This document shows positions 1-9,809 of a stretch of DNA of 64,000 bases, piece after piece. The notes under the pieces were generated by a model, which was given only the letters and a program-made list of their open reading frames with translations, made no database searches and was not told the DNA's origin. The translations under genes and the position numbers were made by a program. Source of the DNA: DALYLB01 sp964468345. Lineage in GTDB: Bacteria; Acidobacteriota; Blastocatellia; RBC074. Positions within the stretch are counted from its first letter, which is position 1. Every line of letters begins with the position of its first letter. The stretch covers positions 1-64,000 of the forward strand of contig CAYXVZ010000017.1 in assembly GCA_964468345.1 (NCBI GenBank), in the 5' to 3' direction.

Positions 1-100
1 GACTTCTCTAGACTTCTCTAGACTTCTCTAGACTTCTCTAGACTTCTCTAGACTTTTCTAGACTTTTCTAGACTACTCTCGACTTCTCCAGACTTTCTAA
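1..100. repeat. 10-bp tandem repeat (GACTTCTCTA word)
   Basis: Ten contiguous 10-bp units with consensus GACTTCTCTA run from the window edge to just before the ribosome-binding site of the first gene. The same word builds paired inverted arms at about 42.5, 55.4 and 58.9 kb, so this block is probably the right arm of an inverted repeat whose left arm lies outside the window. Confidence 0.85.
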
Positions 101-125
101 ATCTATTAAGGAGAGACAAAGCACC

Positions 126-2258
<2,133 letters not shown>

Positions 2259-2262
2259 AATT

Positions 2263-2308
2263 GGGGAAACCGCGAACCGTTTTCGTGGTTTCCCCGCCGT
2301 TATTTTTT
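2263..2308 (+). terminator. Stem-loop terminator after fadJ
   Basis: A 14-bp inverted repeat (GGGGAAACCGCGAA at 2263-2276 against its near complement at 2282-2295) starts 5 bp after the stop codon and is followed by a T-rich stretch at 2301-2308. It fits a factor-independent terminator, although the T-run is slightly displaced from the stem. Confidence 0.6.
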
Positions 2309-2325
2309 ATCTCGCAGGGGCTTAT

Positions 2326-2970
2326 ATGGAAATCGCAATTCTGCTCTATGAACGGATGACGGTGCTCGATGCGGTCGGGCCATATGAAGTGTTGAGCCGG
2401 ATTCCCGGTGCGACCGTCAAGATGGTTGCGAAGCAACCCGGTCCGCAGCGAAACGACACGGGCAGTCTCTCGCTGCTCGCGGAGTATTCGCTGGACCAGG
2501 CGCCTTCGCCGGACATTTTGCTCGTGCCCGGCGGGCCGGGACAAACGGCCTTGATGAACGACGAGGAAATACTCGCCTGGGTGCGCCGCGCGCACGAGAC
2601 GTCAAAATGGACGACGTCGGTTTGCACGGGGTCGCTGATTCTCGGCGCGGCGGGTGTTTTGCGCGGCGTGAAGGCAACGACGCACTGGCTGGCGATCGAG
2701 GCATTGCGCGAATTGGGCGCCACGCCTGTCGCCGATCGCGTTGTCATCGAAGGCAAGATCGTCACGGCAGCCGGCGTCTCCGCGGGCATCGACATGGCGT
2801 TGCATTTGGTGGCAAAAGAATGTGGCGAGGCCATCGCGCAGGTGATCCAGCTCGGCATTGAATACGATCCGCAACCGCCCTTTGACGCAGGCTCGCCGGC
2901 GAAGGCGCCGGTTGAAATCGTCGATGGGCTCCGGGCGCGCAGCCGTTTCATTATGACGGGTGAACGTTGA
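2326..2970 (+). CDS. DJ-1/PfpI family protein
   Basis: A 214-residue single-domain protein of the DJ-1/PfpI (class I glutamine amidotransferase-like) superfamily. The nucleophile elbow is TSVCTGS with Cys100, followed by LILGAAG and ATTHW with His120, the arrangement seen in isonitrile-hydratase-like members and in the ligand domain of some AraC regulators. There is no C-terminal helix-turn-helix, so this is not a regulator of that kind. It lies between two beta-oxidation genes on the same strand, but hairpins on both sides argue against tight co-transcription. The substrate cannot be named. The start ATG has only a weak AGGGG upstream. Confidence 0.85.
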   Translation: MEIAILLYERMTVLDAVGPYEVLSRIPGATVKMVAKQPGPQRNDTGSLSLLAEYSLDQAPSPDILLVPGGPGQTALMNDEEILAWVRRAHETSKWTTSVCTGSLILGAAGVLRGVKATTHWLAIEALRELGATPVADRVVIEGKIVTAAGVSAGIDMALHLVAKECGEAIAQVIQLGIEYDPQPPFDAGSPAKAPVEIVDGLRARSRFIMTGER

Positions 2971-2981
2971 AGGAAAATGAA

Positions 2982-3047
2982 AACCGCCAGGAAGCCAGGG
3001 GCGCCAGGAAGAAGCCGCTTCCTGACGCCCCTGGCTTCTTGGCGGTT
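2982..3047. repeat. Intergenic hairpin, AACCGCCAGGAAGCC word
   Basis: 22-bp arms at 2982-3003 and 3026-3047 are near-perfect complements. The spacer also pairs internally (CAGGAAG with CTTCCTG), so the whole 66 bp can fold as one hairpin. The word AAACCGCCAGGAAGCCAGG recurs at 8603-8673. The open frame reads through this element into the thiolase, but that extension is not coding. Confidence 0.9.
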
Positions 3048-3055
3048 GAATCGTC

Positions 3056-3084
3056 TTCAAACAACGGGAGTCTTTGATTATACT
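3056..3084 (+). promoter_or_regulatory. Candidate sigma-70 promoter for the thiolase gene
   Basis: TTCAAA (3056-3061, 4/6 to consensus) and TATACT (3079-3084, 5/6) are separated by 17 bp, right after the hairpin and about 50 bp before the thiolase start at 3133. Prediction by eye only. Confidence 0.45.
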
Positions 3085-3132
3085 GGCCTCCCGAAAAGTT
3101 CGAATCCAACAACAAAGCATCGGAGAAACCAT

Positions 3133-4317
3133 ATGCGAGAAGCCGTCGTTGTCGCCAGCATGCGCACGCCGCTGGCAAAGTCGTTTCGCGGTTCGTTCAA
3201 TCTCACCAAGCCGGCGGATCTGCTGGCGCACGCGATCAAGAGCGCCTTGCAAAAAGTGCCAGAGCTCGATCCGGCGGAGATCGATGATGTGATTTGCGGC
3301 TGCGCGCAGCCGAGCGGGCATCAGGGACAAAACATCGCGCGCATCGGCGCGCTGGTGGCGGGCCTGCCGCCGTCGGTGGCCGCGACGACGGTGAACCGGT
3401 TTTGTTCCTCGGGCCTGCAGGCGATCGCGATGGCGGCGGCGCAGATTCGCGAGGGTTCCGACGCGGCCATCGGCTGCGGCGTCGAAAGCATCACCTTTAT
3501 GAAACGCGATTTCGAGCCGAATGCATGGATTCAGGAGCACTATCCCGGCATTTATATGGTGATGGGCGACACGGCCGAAGTCGTCGCGAAGCGCTATGGC
3601 GTGGGCCGGCAGGCGCAGGACGAATACTCCCTGATGAGCCAGCAGCGCACGGCGCGCGCGCAGGCGGAAGGTTTTTTCAACGAAGAGATCGCGCCGATGC
3701 AGGTCACGCGCGGCATCCTCGATAAACAGACCGGCGAGATCGCGCGCACGGAAGCGCATTTGTGCACGGGCGATGAATGCAATCGGGCGGATACGACGCT
3801 GGAGGGCTTGCTCGCGCTCAAGCCGCATTTCGACAAGGAGAGCGGGCAGGGAAGCGTCACGGCGGGCAATTCCTCGCAGCTATCGGACGGCGCATCGGCG
3901 ACGATCCTAATGTCGCGCGAACGCGCCGAGGCGCTGGGCATTCAGCCGCGACTGATCTTTCGCGGCTTTGCCGTGGCGGGCTGCGAGCCCGATGAAATGG
4001 GCATCGGACCGGTCTTCGCCGTGCCGAAGCTGCTCAATCGTCATGGACTCGGCGTCGATGACATCGATCTGTGGGAATTGAATGAAGCCTTCGCCGTGCA
4101 GGTGCTCTATTGCCGCGACCGCCTCGGCATTCCGCAGGAAAAGCTCAATGTGAACGGCGGCTCGATCGCCATCGGCCATCCCTTCGGCATGACCGGCTCC
4201 CGCATGGTCGGCACGCTGGCCAGTGAGATGCATCGCCGCAAAGCCAAACTCGGCATTGTTACGATGTGCATCGGCGGCGGCCAGGGCGCGGCTGGTCTTT
4301 TTGAAGCGATTTTCTGA
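3133..4317 (+). CDS. fadA: Acetyl-CoA acyltransferase (thiolase, FadA type)
   Basis: Thiolytic enzyme that cleaves 3-ketoacyl-CoA with CoA, the last step of beta-oxidation. The 394-residue product starts MREAVVVASMRTPLAKS and has the acyl-accepting Cys91 in NRFCSSGLQA, the GHPFGMTGSR motif (His349) and the second catalytic Cys379 in MCIGGGQGAAG. The ATG at 3133 is chosen because it gives the normal thiolase N-terminus and length (about 392). The frame stays open upstream to 2977, but that part translates an intergenic hairpin. GGAG at 3122 is a reasonable ribosome-binding site. It pairs functionally with the upstream fadJ-like gene. FadA and an acetoacetyl-CoA thiolase are not distinguished by these motifs; gene context favours fatty-acid oxidation. 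Confidence 0.92.
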   Translation: MREAVVVASMRTPLAKSFRGSFNLTKPADLLAHAIKSALQKVPELDPAEIDDVICGCAQPSGHQGQNIARIGALVAGLPPSVAATTVNRFCSSGLQAIAMAAAQIREGSDAAIGCGVESITFMKRDFEPNAWIQEHYPGIYMVMGDTAEVVAKRYGVGRQAQDEYSLMSQQRTARAQAEGFFNEEIAPMQVTRGILDKQTGEIARTEAHLCTGDECNRADTTLEGLLALKPHFDKESGQGSVTAGNSSQLSDGASATILMSRERAEALGIQPRLIFRGFAVAGCEPDEMGIGPVFAVPKLLNRHGLGVDDIDLWELNEAFAVQVLYCRDRLGIPQEKLNVNGGSIAIGHPFGMTGSRMVGTLASEMHRRKAKLGIVTMCIGGGQGAAGLFEAIF

Positions 4318-4326
4318 AGCCGGCGA

Positions 4327-4404
4327 AAAGAAAGCGGACAAGAAAATGAACGACAGGAAAATATATTTATTTTCCTGTCGTTCATTTTCTTGTCCGCTTT
4401 CTTT
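4327..4404. repeat. Hairpin between convergent fadA and dapA
   Basis: An almost perfect inverted repeat with arms of about 36 bp and an AT-rich loop fills the gap between the two convergent stop codons. Ends are A-rich on the left and T-rich on the right, so it could terminate transcription in both directions. Confidence 0.85.
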
Positions 4405-4416
4405 ATTGGGCGTTCT

Positions 4417-5331
4417 CTACTGCACAGCTTTCGCCGATGCCTTCGATAGGACGCCTGCGTCCGCTAATACCTGTTCGAGTTTGGCGCGATTGGCCGGGGC
4501 CATCGGGACCATCGGCAGGCGATAGACTTCTTCGATCAGGCCGAGCATGGCCAGGGCGGCCTTGACCGGAATCGGGTTGCTCTCGATGAACATCACCTTG
4601 AAGATCGGCGTCAATTCGCGATTGAGCCGGCGGGCTTCGTCGAAACGGCCCTCGATCGCGGCGTGGCACAAATCGCTGACAGGCTTCGGCAGGACATTCG
4701 AGGCGACCGAAATCACGCCGACGCCGCCCAGCGCGGCCGTGGGCAGGCAGACGCTGTCATCGCCCGCGAAGATTTTGAATGAGGCATCGACCAGCGAAGC
4801 GATTTCGGCGATCTGCGAAATATTGCCGGAGGCTTCTTTGATGCCGATGATGTTGTCGATTTCCGCCAGGCGCGCGACTGTCGCCGGTTCGAGATTCACG
4901 CCCGTGCGTCCCTGCACGCTATAGAGAATGATCGGCAGCGATGTCGATTCCGCAATTGCGCGATAGTGCTGATACAGCCCTTCCTGCGTGGGTTTGTTGT
5001 AATACGGCGTGACGGACAAAATGGCATCGGCGCCGAGGTGCTCAAATCGGGCGATCTTCTCGATCACTTCATAGGTGTTATAGCCGCCCGCGCCCGCAAC
5101 GGTCGGCACGCGGCCCGCGGCCGCCTCAATCGTCAGTTCTACGACGCGGTCCTGTTCCTTTTCGCTGAGCGTGACGCTCTCGCCCGTCGTGCCGCAGGCG
5201 ACCAGAAAATCGACGCCGCCCGCGATCTGAAAATCGACCAGCCGGCGAAATGCGGCTTCGTCGATGGACTCATCCTGTTGGAAGGGCGTGACGATCGCCG
5301 TTCCGCATCCTCTCAATTCTGTGTTTGCCAT
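4417..5331 (-). CDS. dapA: 4-hydroxy-tetrahydrodipicolinate synthase
   Basis: Condenses pyruvate with aspartate semialdehyde in the diaminopimelate/lysine pathway. The 304-residue TIM barrel shows ACGTTGES (Thr48, Thr49), VTPYYNKPTQEGL, the catalytic Tyr137 in ILYSVQGRTG and the Schiff-base Lys165 in IIGIKEASGN. Most homologues read ILYNVPGRTG, so the Pro-to-Gln change beside the tyrosine is slightly unusual but outside the catalytic set. A TAGGAG ribosome-binding site precedes the ATG. It is the last gene of the minus-strand lysC-dapB-dapA series, separated from dapB by a hairpin, and is probably under the lysine riboswitch upstream of lysC if read-through occurs. Confidence 0.95.
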   Translation of the reverse strand: MANTELRGCGTAIVTPFQQDESIDEAAFRRLVDFQIAGGVDFLVACGTTGESVTLSEKEQDRVVELTIEAAAGRVPTVAGAGGYNTYEVIEKIARFEHLGADAILSVTPYYNKPTQEGLYQHYRAIAESTSLPIILYSVQGRTGVNLEPATVARLAEIDNIIGIKEASGNISQIAEIASLVDASFKIFAGDDSVCLPTAALGGVGVISVASNVLPKPVSDLCHAAIEGRFDEARRLNRELTPIFKVMFIESNPIPVKAALAMLGLIEEVYRLPMVPMAPANRAKLEQVLADAGVLSKASAKAVQ

Positions 5332-5361
5332 GCTTGTCTCCTAAATCGTCCCCAAAGAATT

Positions 5362-5450
5362 TAACCACGAAGAAACGAAGAACACGAAGAGTTGTTGAAA
5401 CAGCCTGATTCCTCTCGCTTTTCTTCGTGTTCTTCGTTTCTTCGTGGTTA
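5362..5450. repeat. Hairpin between dapB and dapA, ACGAAGAAACACGAAG word
   Basis: Inverted arms of about 28 bp (CCACGAAGAAACGAAG type) flank a 30-bp loop inside the lysC-dapB-dapA series. The same word forms elements at 35975-36032 and 53523-53685 and a lone arm near 38510-38545. Confidence 0.88.
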
Positions 5451-6146
5451 TTTATCTTTCTCGAAAAGTAATTCCGGAAAATCAAAAATCCCCTGCCTGC
5501 CGCGGATCAACTCCGCTGCCAGGATGGCGCCCGCGGCAAAGCCTTCGCGGCTGCGCGCCGTATGCGTCAGCGTGATCGTATCGGCCTCGGAATCGAAGCC
5601 GACTTCGTGCGTGCCCGGGATGTGCCCGGCGCGGATGGCGACGGCCTGGGGCGTGCGTTCGCCATAGCTTTCGCGAATTCGATCGGCGATCACCAGCGCC
5701 GTTCCCGAGGGCGCATCTTTCTTGAATCGATGATGCGCTTCGAGCAGATACGGATCGTATTGCGCGTATTGCGAAAACATCTGCGCCGCATTTTGCACGA
5801 TCTTGTAAAACAAATTAACGCCGATCGAAAAATTTGCGCCATACACGAGCGCCGCTTCATTCGTTTTGACGAGGTCTCGAACCTGATCGAGCCGATCATA
5901 CCATCCGGTTGTCCCGACGACGGTCGGCATGCGAAGGCTCACAAGGCGCTTGACGTTTTCCAGCACCGTGTCCGGCGTCGAAAACTCGATGGCGGCATCG
6001 ATCCCGGCCAGCGATTCCGCCGTCAGCCCCGCGCCGCCCACGTTGTTGTCCAGATCGAAGCGCGCGGCGATCTCATGCCCGCGCGACAGCGCAATGCGCT
6101 CGATCATCCGCCCCATCTTTCCATATCCGACAATCGCAATCTTCAT
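5448..6146 (-). CDS. dapB: 4-hydroxy-tetrahydrodipicolinate reductase
   Basis: NAD(P)H-dependent reductase acting directly after DapA. The N-terminal Rossmann motif is MKIAIVGYGKMGR, and the substrate-binding signature EAHHRFKKDAPSGTA contains His138/His139 and Lys142/Lys143. The frame is open for 11 further codons upstream, but the product normally begins at MKIAIVG, and the extra residues would be translated from the preceding hairpin. The resulting 232 residues match the short form of the family. No clear Shine-Dalgarno sequence precedes the ATG at 6146. Its 3' end touches the hairpin at 5450. Confidence 0.93.
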   Translation of the reverse strand: MKIAIVGYGKMGRMIERIALSRGHEIAARFDLDNNVGGAGLTAESLAGIDAAIEFSTPDTVLENVKRLVSLRMPTVVGTTGWYDRLDQVRDLVKTNEAALVYGANFSIGVNLFYKIVQNAAQMFSQYAQYDPYLLEAHHRFKKDAPSGTALVIADRIRESYGERTPQAVAIRAGHIPGTHEVGFDSEADTITLTHTARSREGFAAGAILAAELIRGRQGIFDFPELLFEKDK

Positions 6147-6156
6147 AAGAGGTTTT

Positions 6157-6225
6157 ACCACGTGGAACACGGGGGACACGGGGAAATTCTGGTTTTATCC
6201 CCGTGTGCCCCGTGTCCCCCGTGGT
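6157..6225. repeat. Hairpin between lysC and dapB
   Basis: An inverted repeat built from ACACGGGGGACACGGGG-like words with arms of about 28 bp, lying 11 bp from both the dapB start and the lysC stop. Its word is not seen elsewhere in the window. Confidence 0.85.
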
Positions 6226-6236
6226 GAATTCTGCCT

Positions 6237-7634
6237 TCAGGCATTCGCCGCGAGGGCGGGCGCCTCGAACGTAGTGGTATCGAGGTCGGTGAAAAATTCC
6301 GTGTGCAGCAGCTTCACGGCCTGTTCGACATCGCTGCCCGCGACGATGAAGCTGACGTTGATGGCCGATGCGCCGTGCGAAATCATCGAGACGTTGATGT
6401 CGTGAATGCTCGAAAAGATTCGCGCGGCCAGGCCCGGGGTGACGCGCAGTTGATCGCCCACGAGGCAGATCAGGGCCTGGTCGCGTTCGACGGAAACTTC
6501 GCCGAATGCGCCGAGGTCATGCAGGATTGCATCGAGATTGCGCGTGTCGTCGAGCGTCATCGAAACGCTGACCTCGGAAGTCGCAACCATATCGATCGAG
6601 GTCTCATGCCGATCGAAAATCGCAAAGAGCCGCGCCAGAAAGCCGTGCGCCATGAGCATTCGATCGGATGCCACATTGATGATCGTAATGCCGCGCTTGA
6701 AGGCGATCGCCTTGACCAGCGGGCGCGCGGCCGGCGCGTTTCGCACGATGGCGGTGCCTTCAACCTCGGGCCGGCGCGAATTGCGAACGCAGACCGGAAT
6801 CTCTTTCGCCATGGCGGGCAACAGCGTTGAGGGATGCAGGACTTTCGCGCCGAAATAGGCCAGCTCCGATGCTTCGGCAAAGGAGATCACTTTGACCTTG
6901 GCCGCTTCGGGGACGAGGCGCGGATCGGTGGTCAGAATGCCGTCCACGTCGGTCCAGATTTGAATTTCCTCCACGCCGACCGCCGCGCCGATGATGGCCG
7001 CGGAATAATCCGATCCGCCGCGGCCGATCGTGGTGGTGACGCCTTCGGCGGTCGAGCCGATGAACCCTTGCGTGATGGGAATGTTGTCTTCGCCGAGGGC
7101 TTCGCGAAACCCGGCGTGCAGGCGCGGATTCGATTCCTCGAAATTCACCGCCGCGCGCGTGTAATCGTCGTTCGTGCGCATCAGGGGCCGCACATCGACC
7201 CAGACGCCTTTCAGGCCCGCGCCGCGAAAGCCCCCCGCAACAACGACGGATGAAAGCAGTTCGCCATTCGATGCGACGGCATCGGAAAGCTGCGGCGTGA
7301 CCTTGCCGGTCGCCTGAATCTTCGCGAGCGTGACGCGAATCTCCTCGAATCGTTGCCGCAGCGTTTCGCGCAGGGCCGGCGCTTCTTCGGGCAACGCCAA
7401 TTGATCGACCGTTGCGAAATGATGCGCGGCCAGGGAATCCAGCTTTGCATGCGCGGCGTCCAACTCGCCTTTGGCCGCAAGCTGCGCGCACTCCAAAAGG
7501 CCATTCGTGGTCTTGCCCATCGCCGATACCGTAACGATCGGCCGGCGGTGCAATTGCATTTTGACGATTGAGATCAGACGTCGGATGGCGGTCGCGTCTT
7601 CCACGGACGTGCCGCCGAATTTCATGATGATCAT
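6237..7634 (-). CDS. lysC: Aspartate kinase
   Basis: Phosphorylates aspartate at the entry to the lysine/threonine/methionine pathways. The N-terminal MKFGGTSV signature, a central amino-acid kinase domain with TTTIGRGGSDYSA, and two C-terminal ACT domains (about residues 310-460) identify it. At 465 residues it resembles monofunctional LysC; there is no homoserine dehydrogenase domain. The ATG at 7634 (MIIMKFGG) is chosen over the longer frame, whose first 19 codons come from a repeated TATAAGAC stretch. The leader carries a lysine riboswitch, so expression should fall when lysine is plentiful. It is the first gene of the lysC-dapB-dapA set. Confidence 0.95.
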   Translation of the reverse strand: MIIMKFGGTSVEDATAIRRLISIVKMQLHRRPIVTVSAMGKTTNGLLECAQLAAKGELDAAHAKLDSLAAHHFATVDQLALPEEAPALRETLRQRFEEIRVTLAKIQATGKVTPQLSDAVASNGELLSSVVVAGGFRGAGLKGVWVDVRPLMRTNDDYTRAAVNFEESNPRLHAGFREALGEDNIPITQGFIGSTAEGVTTTIGRGGSDYSAAIIGAAVGVEEIQIWTDVDGILTTDPRLVPEAAKVKVISFAEASELAYFGAKVLHPSTLLPAMAKEIPVCVRNSRRPEVEGTAIVRNAPAARPLVKAIAFKRGITIINVASDRMLMAHGFLARLFAIFDRHETSIDMVATSEVSVSMTLDDTRNLDAILHDLGAFGEVSVERDQALICLVGDQLRVTPGLAARIFSSIHDINVSMISHGASAINVSFIVAGSDVEQAVKLLHTEFFTDLDTTTFEAPALAANA

Positions 7635-7680
7635 GGGATTCTTATCAGTCCTATAAGTCTTATAGGTCTTATAGGACCTA

Positions 7681-7727
7681 TAAGAAAACAAAAGGGGTCA
7701 GCAGACAAAGCTCTGCTGACCCCTTTG
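7681..7727 (-). terminator. Riboswitch-controlled terminator in the lysC leader
   Basis: On the minus strand a 14-bp perfect stem (AAAGGGGTCAGCAG with its complement) and an 8-nt loop are followed by TGTTTTCTT. It lies directly after the lysine aptamer and before lysC, the usual place for an attenuator whose folding depends on ligand binding. Confidence 0.8.
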
Positions 7728-7740
7728 CAAAAAATCCCAT

Positions 7741-7918
7741 GGAGTACCGAGAGCACTTCATCGCTGATCCGATGACAGCCGCGGGGATTTAGCCCCGATG
7801 ACCAACCGATGCGATGACGAAGCCTCGCGCCGGTTTCGGCGGTTTACCCCTTTCGCTCACCTTCGCGGAACCTTCGCGTTCTCCGGTGAGGTACTCTTGA
7901 AAACCGCGCCTCTACTCG
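7741..7918 (-). promoter_or_regulatory. Lysine riboswitch aptamer (L box) of lysC
   Basis: Read on the minus strand, the leader contains the conserved L-box blocks in order: GAGTAGAGGCGCG, TTCAAGAGTA, CCGGAGAA, GAAGGTGAGCGAAAGGGG, AAACCGCCGAA, GGTTGGTCATCGGGGC, TAAATCCCCGCGGCTGTCA and GTGCTCTCGGTACTCC. The P1 helix closes by GAGTA near 7917 pairing with TACTC near 7742. These blocks match my memory of the Bacillus subtilis and E. coli lysC leaders closely, including spacing. An intrinsic terminator follows at once, so control is probably by premature termination in the presence of lysine. Confidence 0.9.
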
Positions 7919-8011
7919 ATTGCTGCTCAAAAAGAGCGTATTGTTATTGCGAATGGGCGATTGTGCCGGATGATGAAAACCCTGTCAAGGATGGCGAATA
8001 GAGAGAAAAGC

Positions 8012-8605
8012 ATGAGTCACAATTTTCACTGGGAAAACGTCGAAACCGTGTACCGCGAAAAACGCAAATCGAGCCATGGCGAAGAGCTGCGATGGCTGGT
8101 CAATCGCGAGACCATTACCAACACAACGACAAAGGACTCCGTCACGCGTTCGACGCTGCGCCATCCGGGCATCTGCGTGATTGTGCCGATCGAGGACGAC
8201 GGGCGGATTGTGTTGATGCATCAATATCGGTACTCCGTCGACGGTCTGTTATGGGAATTGCCCGCCGGCACGATGGAAGGCCGCGAAGAGAACGCTCGCA
8301 TGATCGCGGCGGAAAGCCCGGATGATTGCGCGCGGCGTGAACTGCAGGAAGAAACGGGCTACGAAGCCGGGCGATGGGAAAAGGTCTGTGAATGTTATGC
8401 CATGCCGGGCATGAGCGATGAGCTCATTCACGTCTATCTGGCGCGCGGCCTGCGAAAGGGAGCGCAGTCGCTCGATGTCGGCGAGGTCATCGATGAGATC
8501 CGGGCGTTTTCCCCGCAAGAGATCAAAGCGATGCTTGCATCCGGTGAAATTCGGGATGCGAAAACGATCGTCGGATTGTTTTATGCATTGCAGGTTGTTG
8601 AGTAA
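8012..8605 (+). CDS. Nudix hydrolase (ADP-ribose pyrophosphatase-like)
   Basis: Cleaves nucleoside-diphosphate derivatives such as ADP-ribose; the exact substrate is not known. The 197-residue protein has the order of ADP-sugar pyrophosphatases: a beta-rich N-terminus, WELPAGT, then a Nudix box ending ESPDDCARRELQEETGY. Between the box glycine (PAG) and the first conserved Glu there are 14 residues instead of five, an insertion of about nine (EGREENARM region). The ATG at 8012 (MSHNFHWEN) follows GAGAGAAAAGC and gives a natural N-terminus; the frame is open upstream to 7961. Its TAA stop is the first codon of the following hairpin, shared with convergent thiO. Confidence 0.88.
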   Translation: MSHNFHWENVETVYREKRKSSHGEELRWLVNRETITNTTTKDSVTRSTLRHPGICVIVPIEDDGRIVLMHQYRYSVDGLLWELPAGTMEGREENARMIAAESPDDCARRELQEETGYEAGRWEKVCECYAMPGMSDELIHVYLARGLRKGAQSLDVGEVIDEIRAFSPQEIKAMLASGEIRDAKTIVGLFYALQVVE

Positions 8606-8673
8606 ACCGCCAGGAAGCCAGGAGCGCCAAGAGAAGGGATTTCTCTTGGCGCTCATGGCTTCCTGGCGGTTTA
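8603..8673. repeat. Hairpin whose two ends are the stop codons of convergent genes
   Basis: Arms TAAACCGCCAGGAAGCCAGG... and the complement ending GGCGGTTTA enclose 71 bp. The left TAA is the stop of the Nudix gene; the right TTA is the stop of thiO read on the minus strand. The word recurs at 2982-3047. Confidence 0.9.
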
Positions 8674-9804
8674 AATTTCGGTCAGATGGCGGTCCGCTCC
8701 AAAAGGAGCGAGTGAAATCGGACTTTCGCCTTTCAAAACAATCGAACTGAGAATTTCCGCCGTGACCGGCGTGAGCAGGATTCCGTTGCGATAATGCGCC
8801 GTGGCATGAAGCAGGCCCGCAATCTTCGGATCGGGGCCGAGAATCGGATGGCTGTCCTTGCCGCGCGGCCGCAGTCCCGCCCAGGTTTCCACGATGGCCT
8901 GCTCGCCCAGGGCCGGAGCGATTTCGATAGCGTGATCGAGAATCGTATGAATGCCGCGGCCCGTGACGCGCTTATCGAATTCGACGCGCTCCGTCGTCGA
9001 GCCGGAGATCACGAAGCCTTCAGTTCGAGGAATCAAATAGCCGCGCCGCGAATAAATAATGTGCTGGATGGGCGGCGCCGGCATTTCGAGGGCAATCATC
9101 TGGCCGCGAACCGGCGTAACATCCACGTCGACGCCGAAGCCCCCGGACCACGCGCCCGCGGCAAGAATCACCTGCGAAGCCCTCGCCGGCAGCCGGTTGG
9201 TTTCGACCCCAATCGCGCGCTGCTGTCCCGCCTTCGATTCCGTCAATAGTTGCATTGCTTCCGTTTGCGTCCAGAAGGTCGCGCCCGCCTTGCGCGCCGC
9301 GGTTGCCAGCGCAGCGGCCAGCCGGCGGTTATTGACCTGATGATCGTCCGGGAATTTCAGTGCCCATCGCAGATTGGGATTGAGGGAAGGTTCGAGCTTC
9401 CGCGTGCAATCGCGGTTCAGTCGTTTCACGTTCAGGCCGACTTCGTGCTGCCAGTGCCATCGCTCTTCGAGTTCGGCCTCGTCTTCTTCCGTGAGGGCGA
9501 GATAGATTGTGCCTTCAGTGCGGTATTCGATGTCGATGCCGGAGGCTTCGCGCAATTCCCGCGCAAAGCTCGCATACATGGCGCGGCTTCGCACGGCCAG
9601 TTCAAAGAATTCATCCGCGCGGTCCGCTTCGGCCAACGGCGCAAGAATTCCTCCCGCCGCCCACGATGCCTCCTGGCCCGGTTCGCCGCGCTCGATGACA
9701 ACGACCTGTTTTCCCGCCTGCGCCAGCCGCCACGCGATCGAACAACCGATCACGCCGCCGCCCACAATGGCGACGTCAAACTGTCTCTGTGCCGAATCAG
9801 TCAT
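8671..9804 (-). CDS. thiO: Glycine oxidase ThiO (FAD-dependent amino-acid oxidase)
   Basis: Flavoenzyme that oxidises glycine to the iminoglycine used in thiazole synthesis for thiamine; homologues also act as D-amino-acid oxidases. The N-terminal FAD-binding motif is VAIVGGGVIGCSIAWRLA, followed by ERGEPGQEASWAAGGILAP, typical of ThiO. The C-terminal TWAGLRPRGKDSHPILGPDP and ATAHYRNGILLTPVTAE stretches complete the DAO fold. The ATG at 9804 is preferred to a TTG at 9813, which would overlap the upstream stop. It is the third gene of the queD - small protein - thiO operon. No other thiamine genes are in view, so the in vivo role is inferred. Confidence 0.85.
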   Translation of the reverse strand: MTDSAQRQFDVAIVGGGVIGCSIAWRLAQAGKQVVVIERGEPGQEASWAAGGILAPLAEADRADEFFELAVRSRAMYASFARELREASGIDIEYRTEGTIYLALTEEDEAELEERWHWQHEVGLNVKRLNRDCTRKLEPSLNPNLRWALKFPDDHQVNNRRLAAALATAARKAGATFWTQTEAMQLLTESKAGQQRAIGVETNRLPARASQVILAAGAWSGGFGVDVDVTPVRGQMIALEMPAPPIQHIIYSRRGYLIPRTEGFVISGSTTERVEFDKRVTGRGIHTILDHAIEIAPALGEQAIVETWAGLRPRGKDSHPILGPDPKIAGLLHATAHYRNGILLTPVTAEILSSIVLKGESPISLAPFGADRHLTEI

Positions 9805-9809
9805 TGTTC

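Noticed and set aside
1..100. Possible CRISPR array
   Set aside because: The units are 10 bp and contiguous, with no unique spacers and no cas genes.
3098..3110. GTTCGAATCC, resembling a tRNA T-loop
   Set aside because: No acceptor stem, anticodon arm or D-arm can be folded around it; it lies in the thiolase leader.
2977..3132. N-terminal extension of the thiolase
   Set aside because: It translates the hairpin at 2982-3047 and the promoter; thiolases start at the MREAVVV-type sequence.
7798..8001. 67-codon frame upstream of the Nudix gene
   Set aside because: It lies on the strand opposite to, and inside, the lysine riboswitch, whose conserved blocks explain the sequence.
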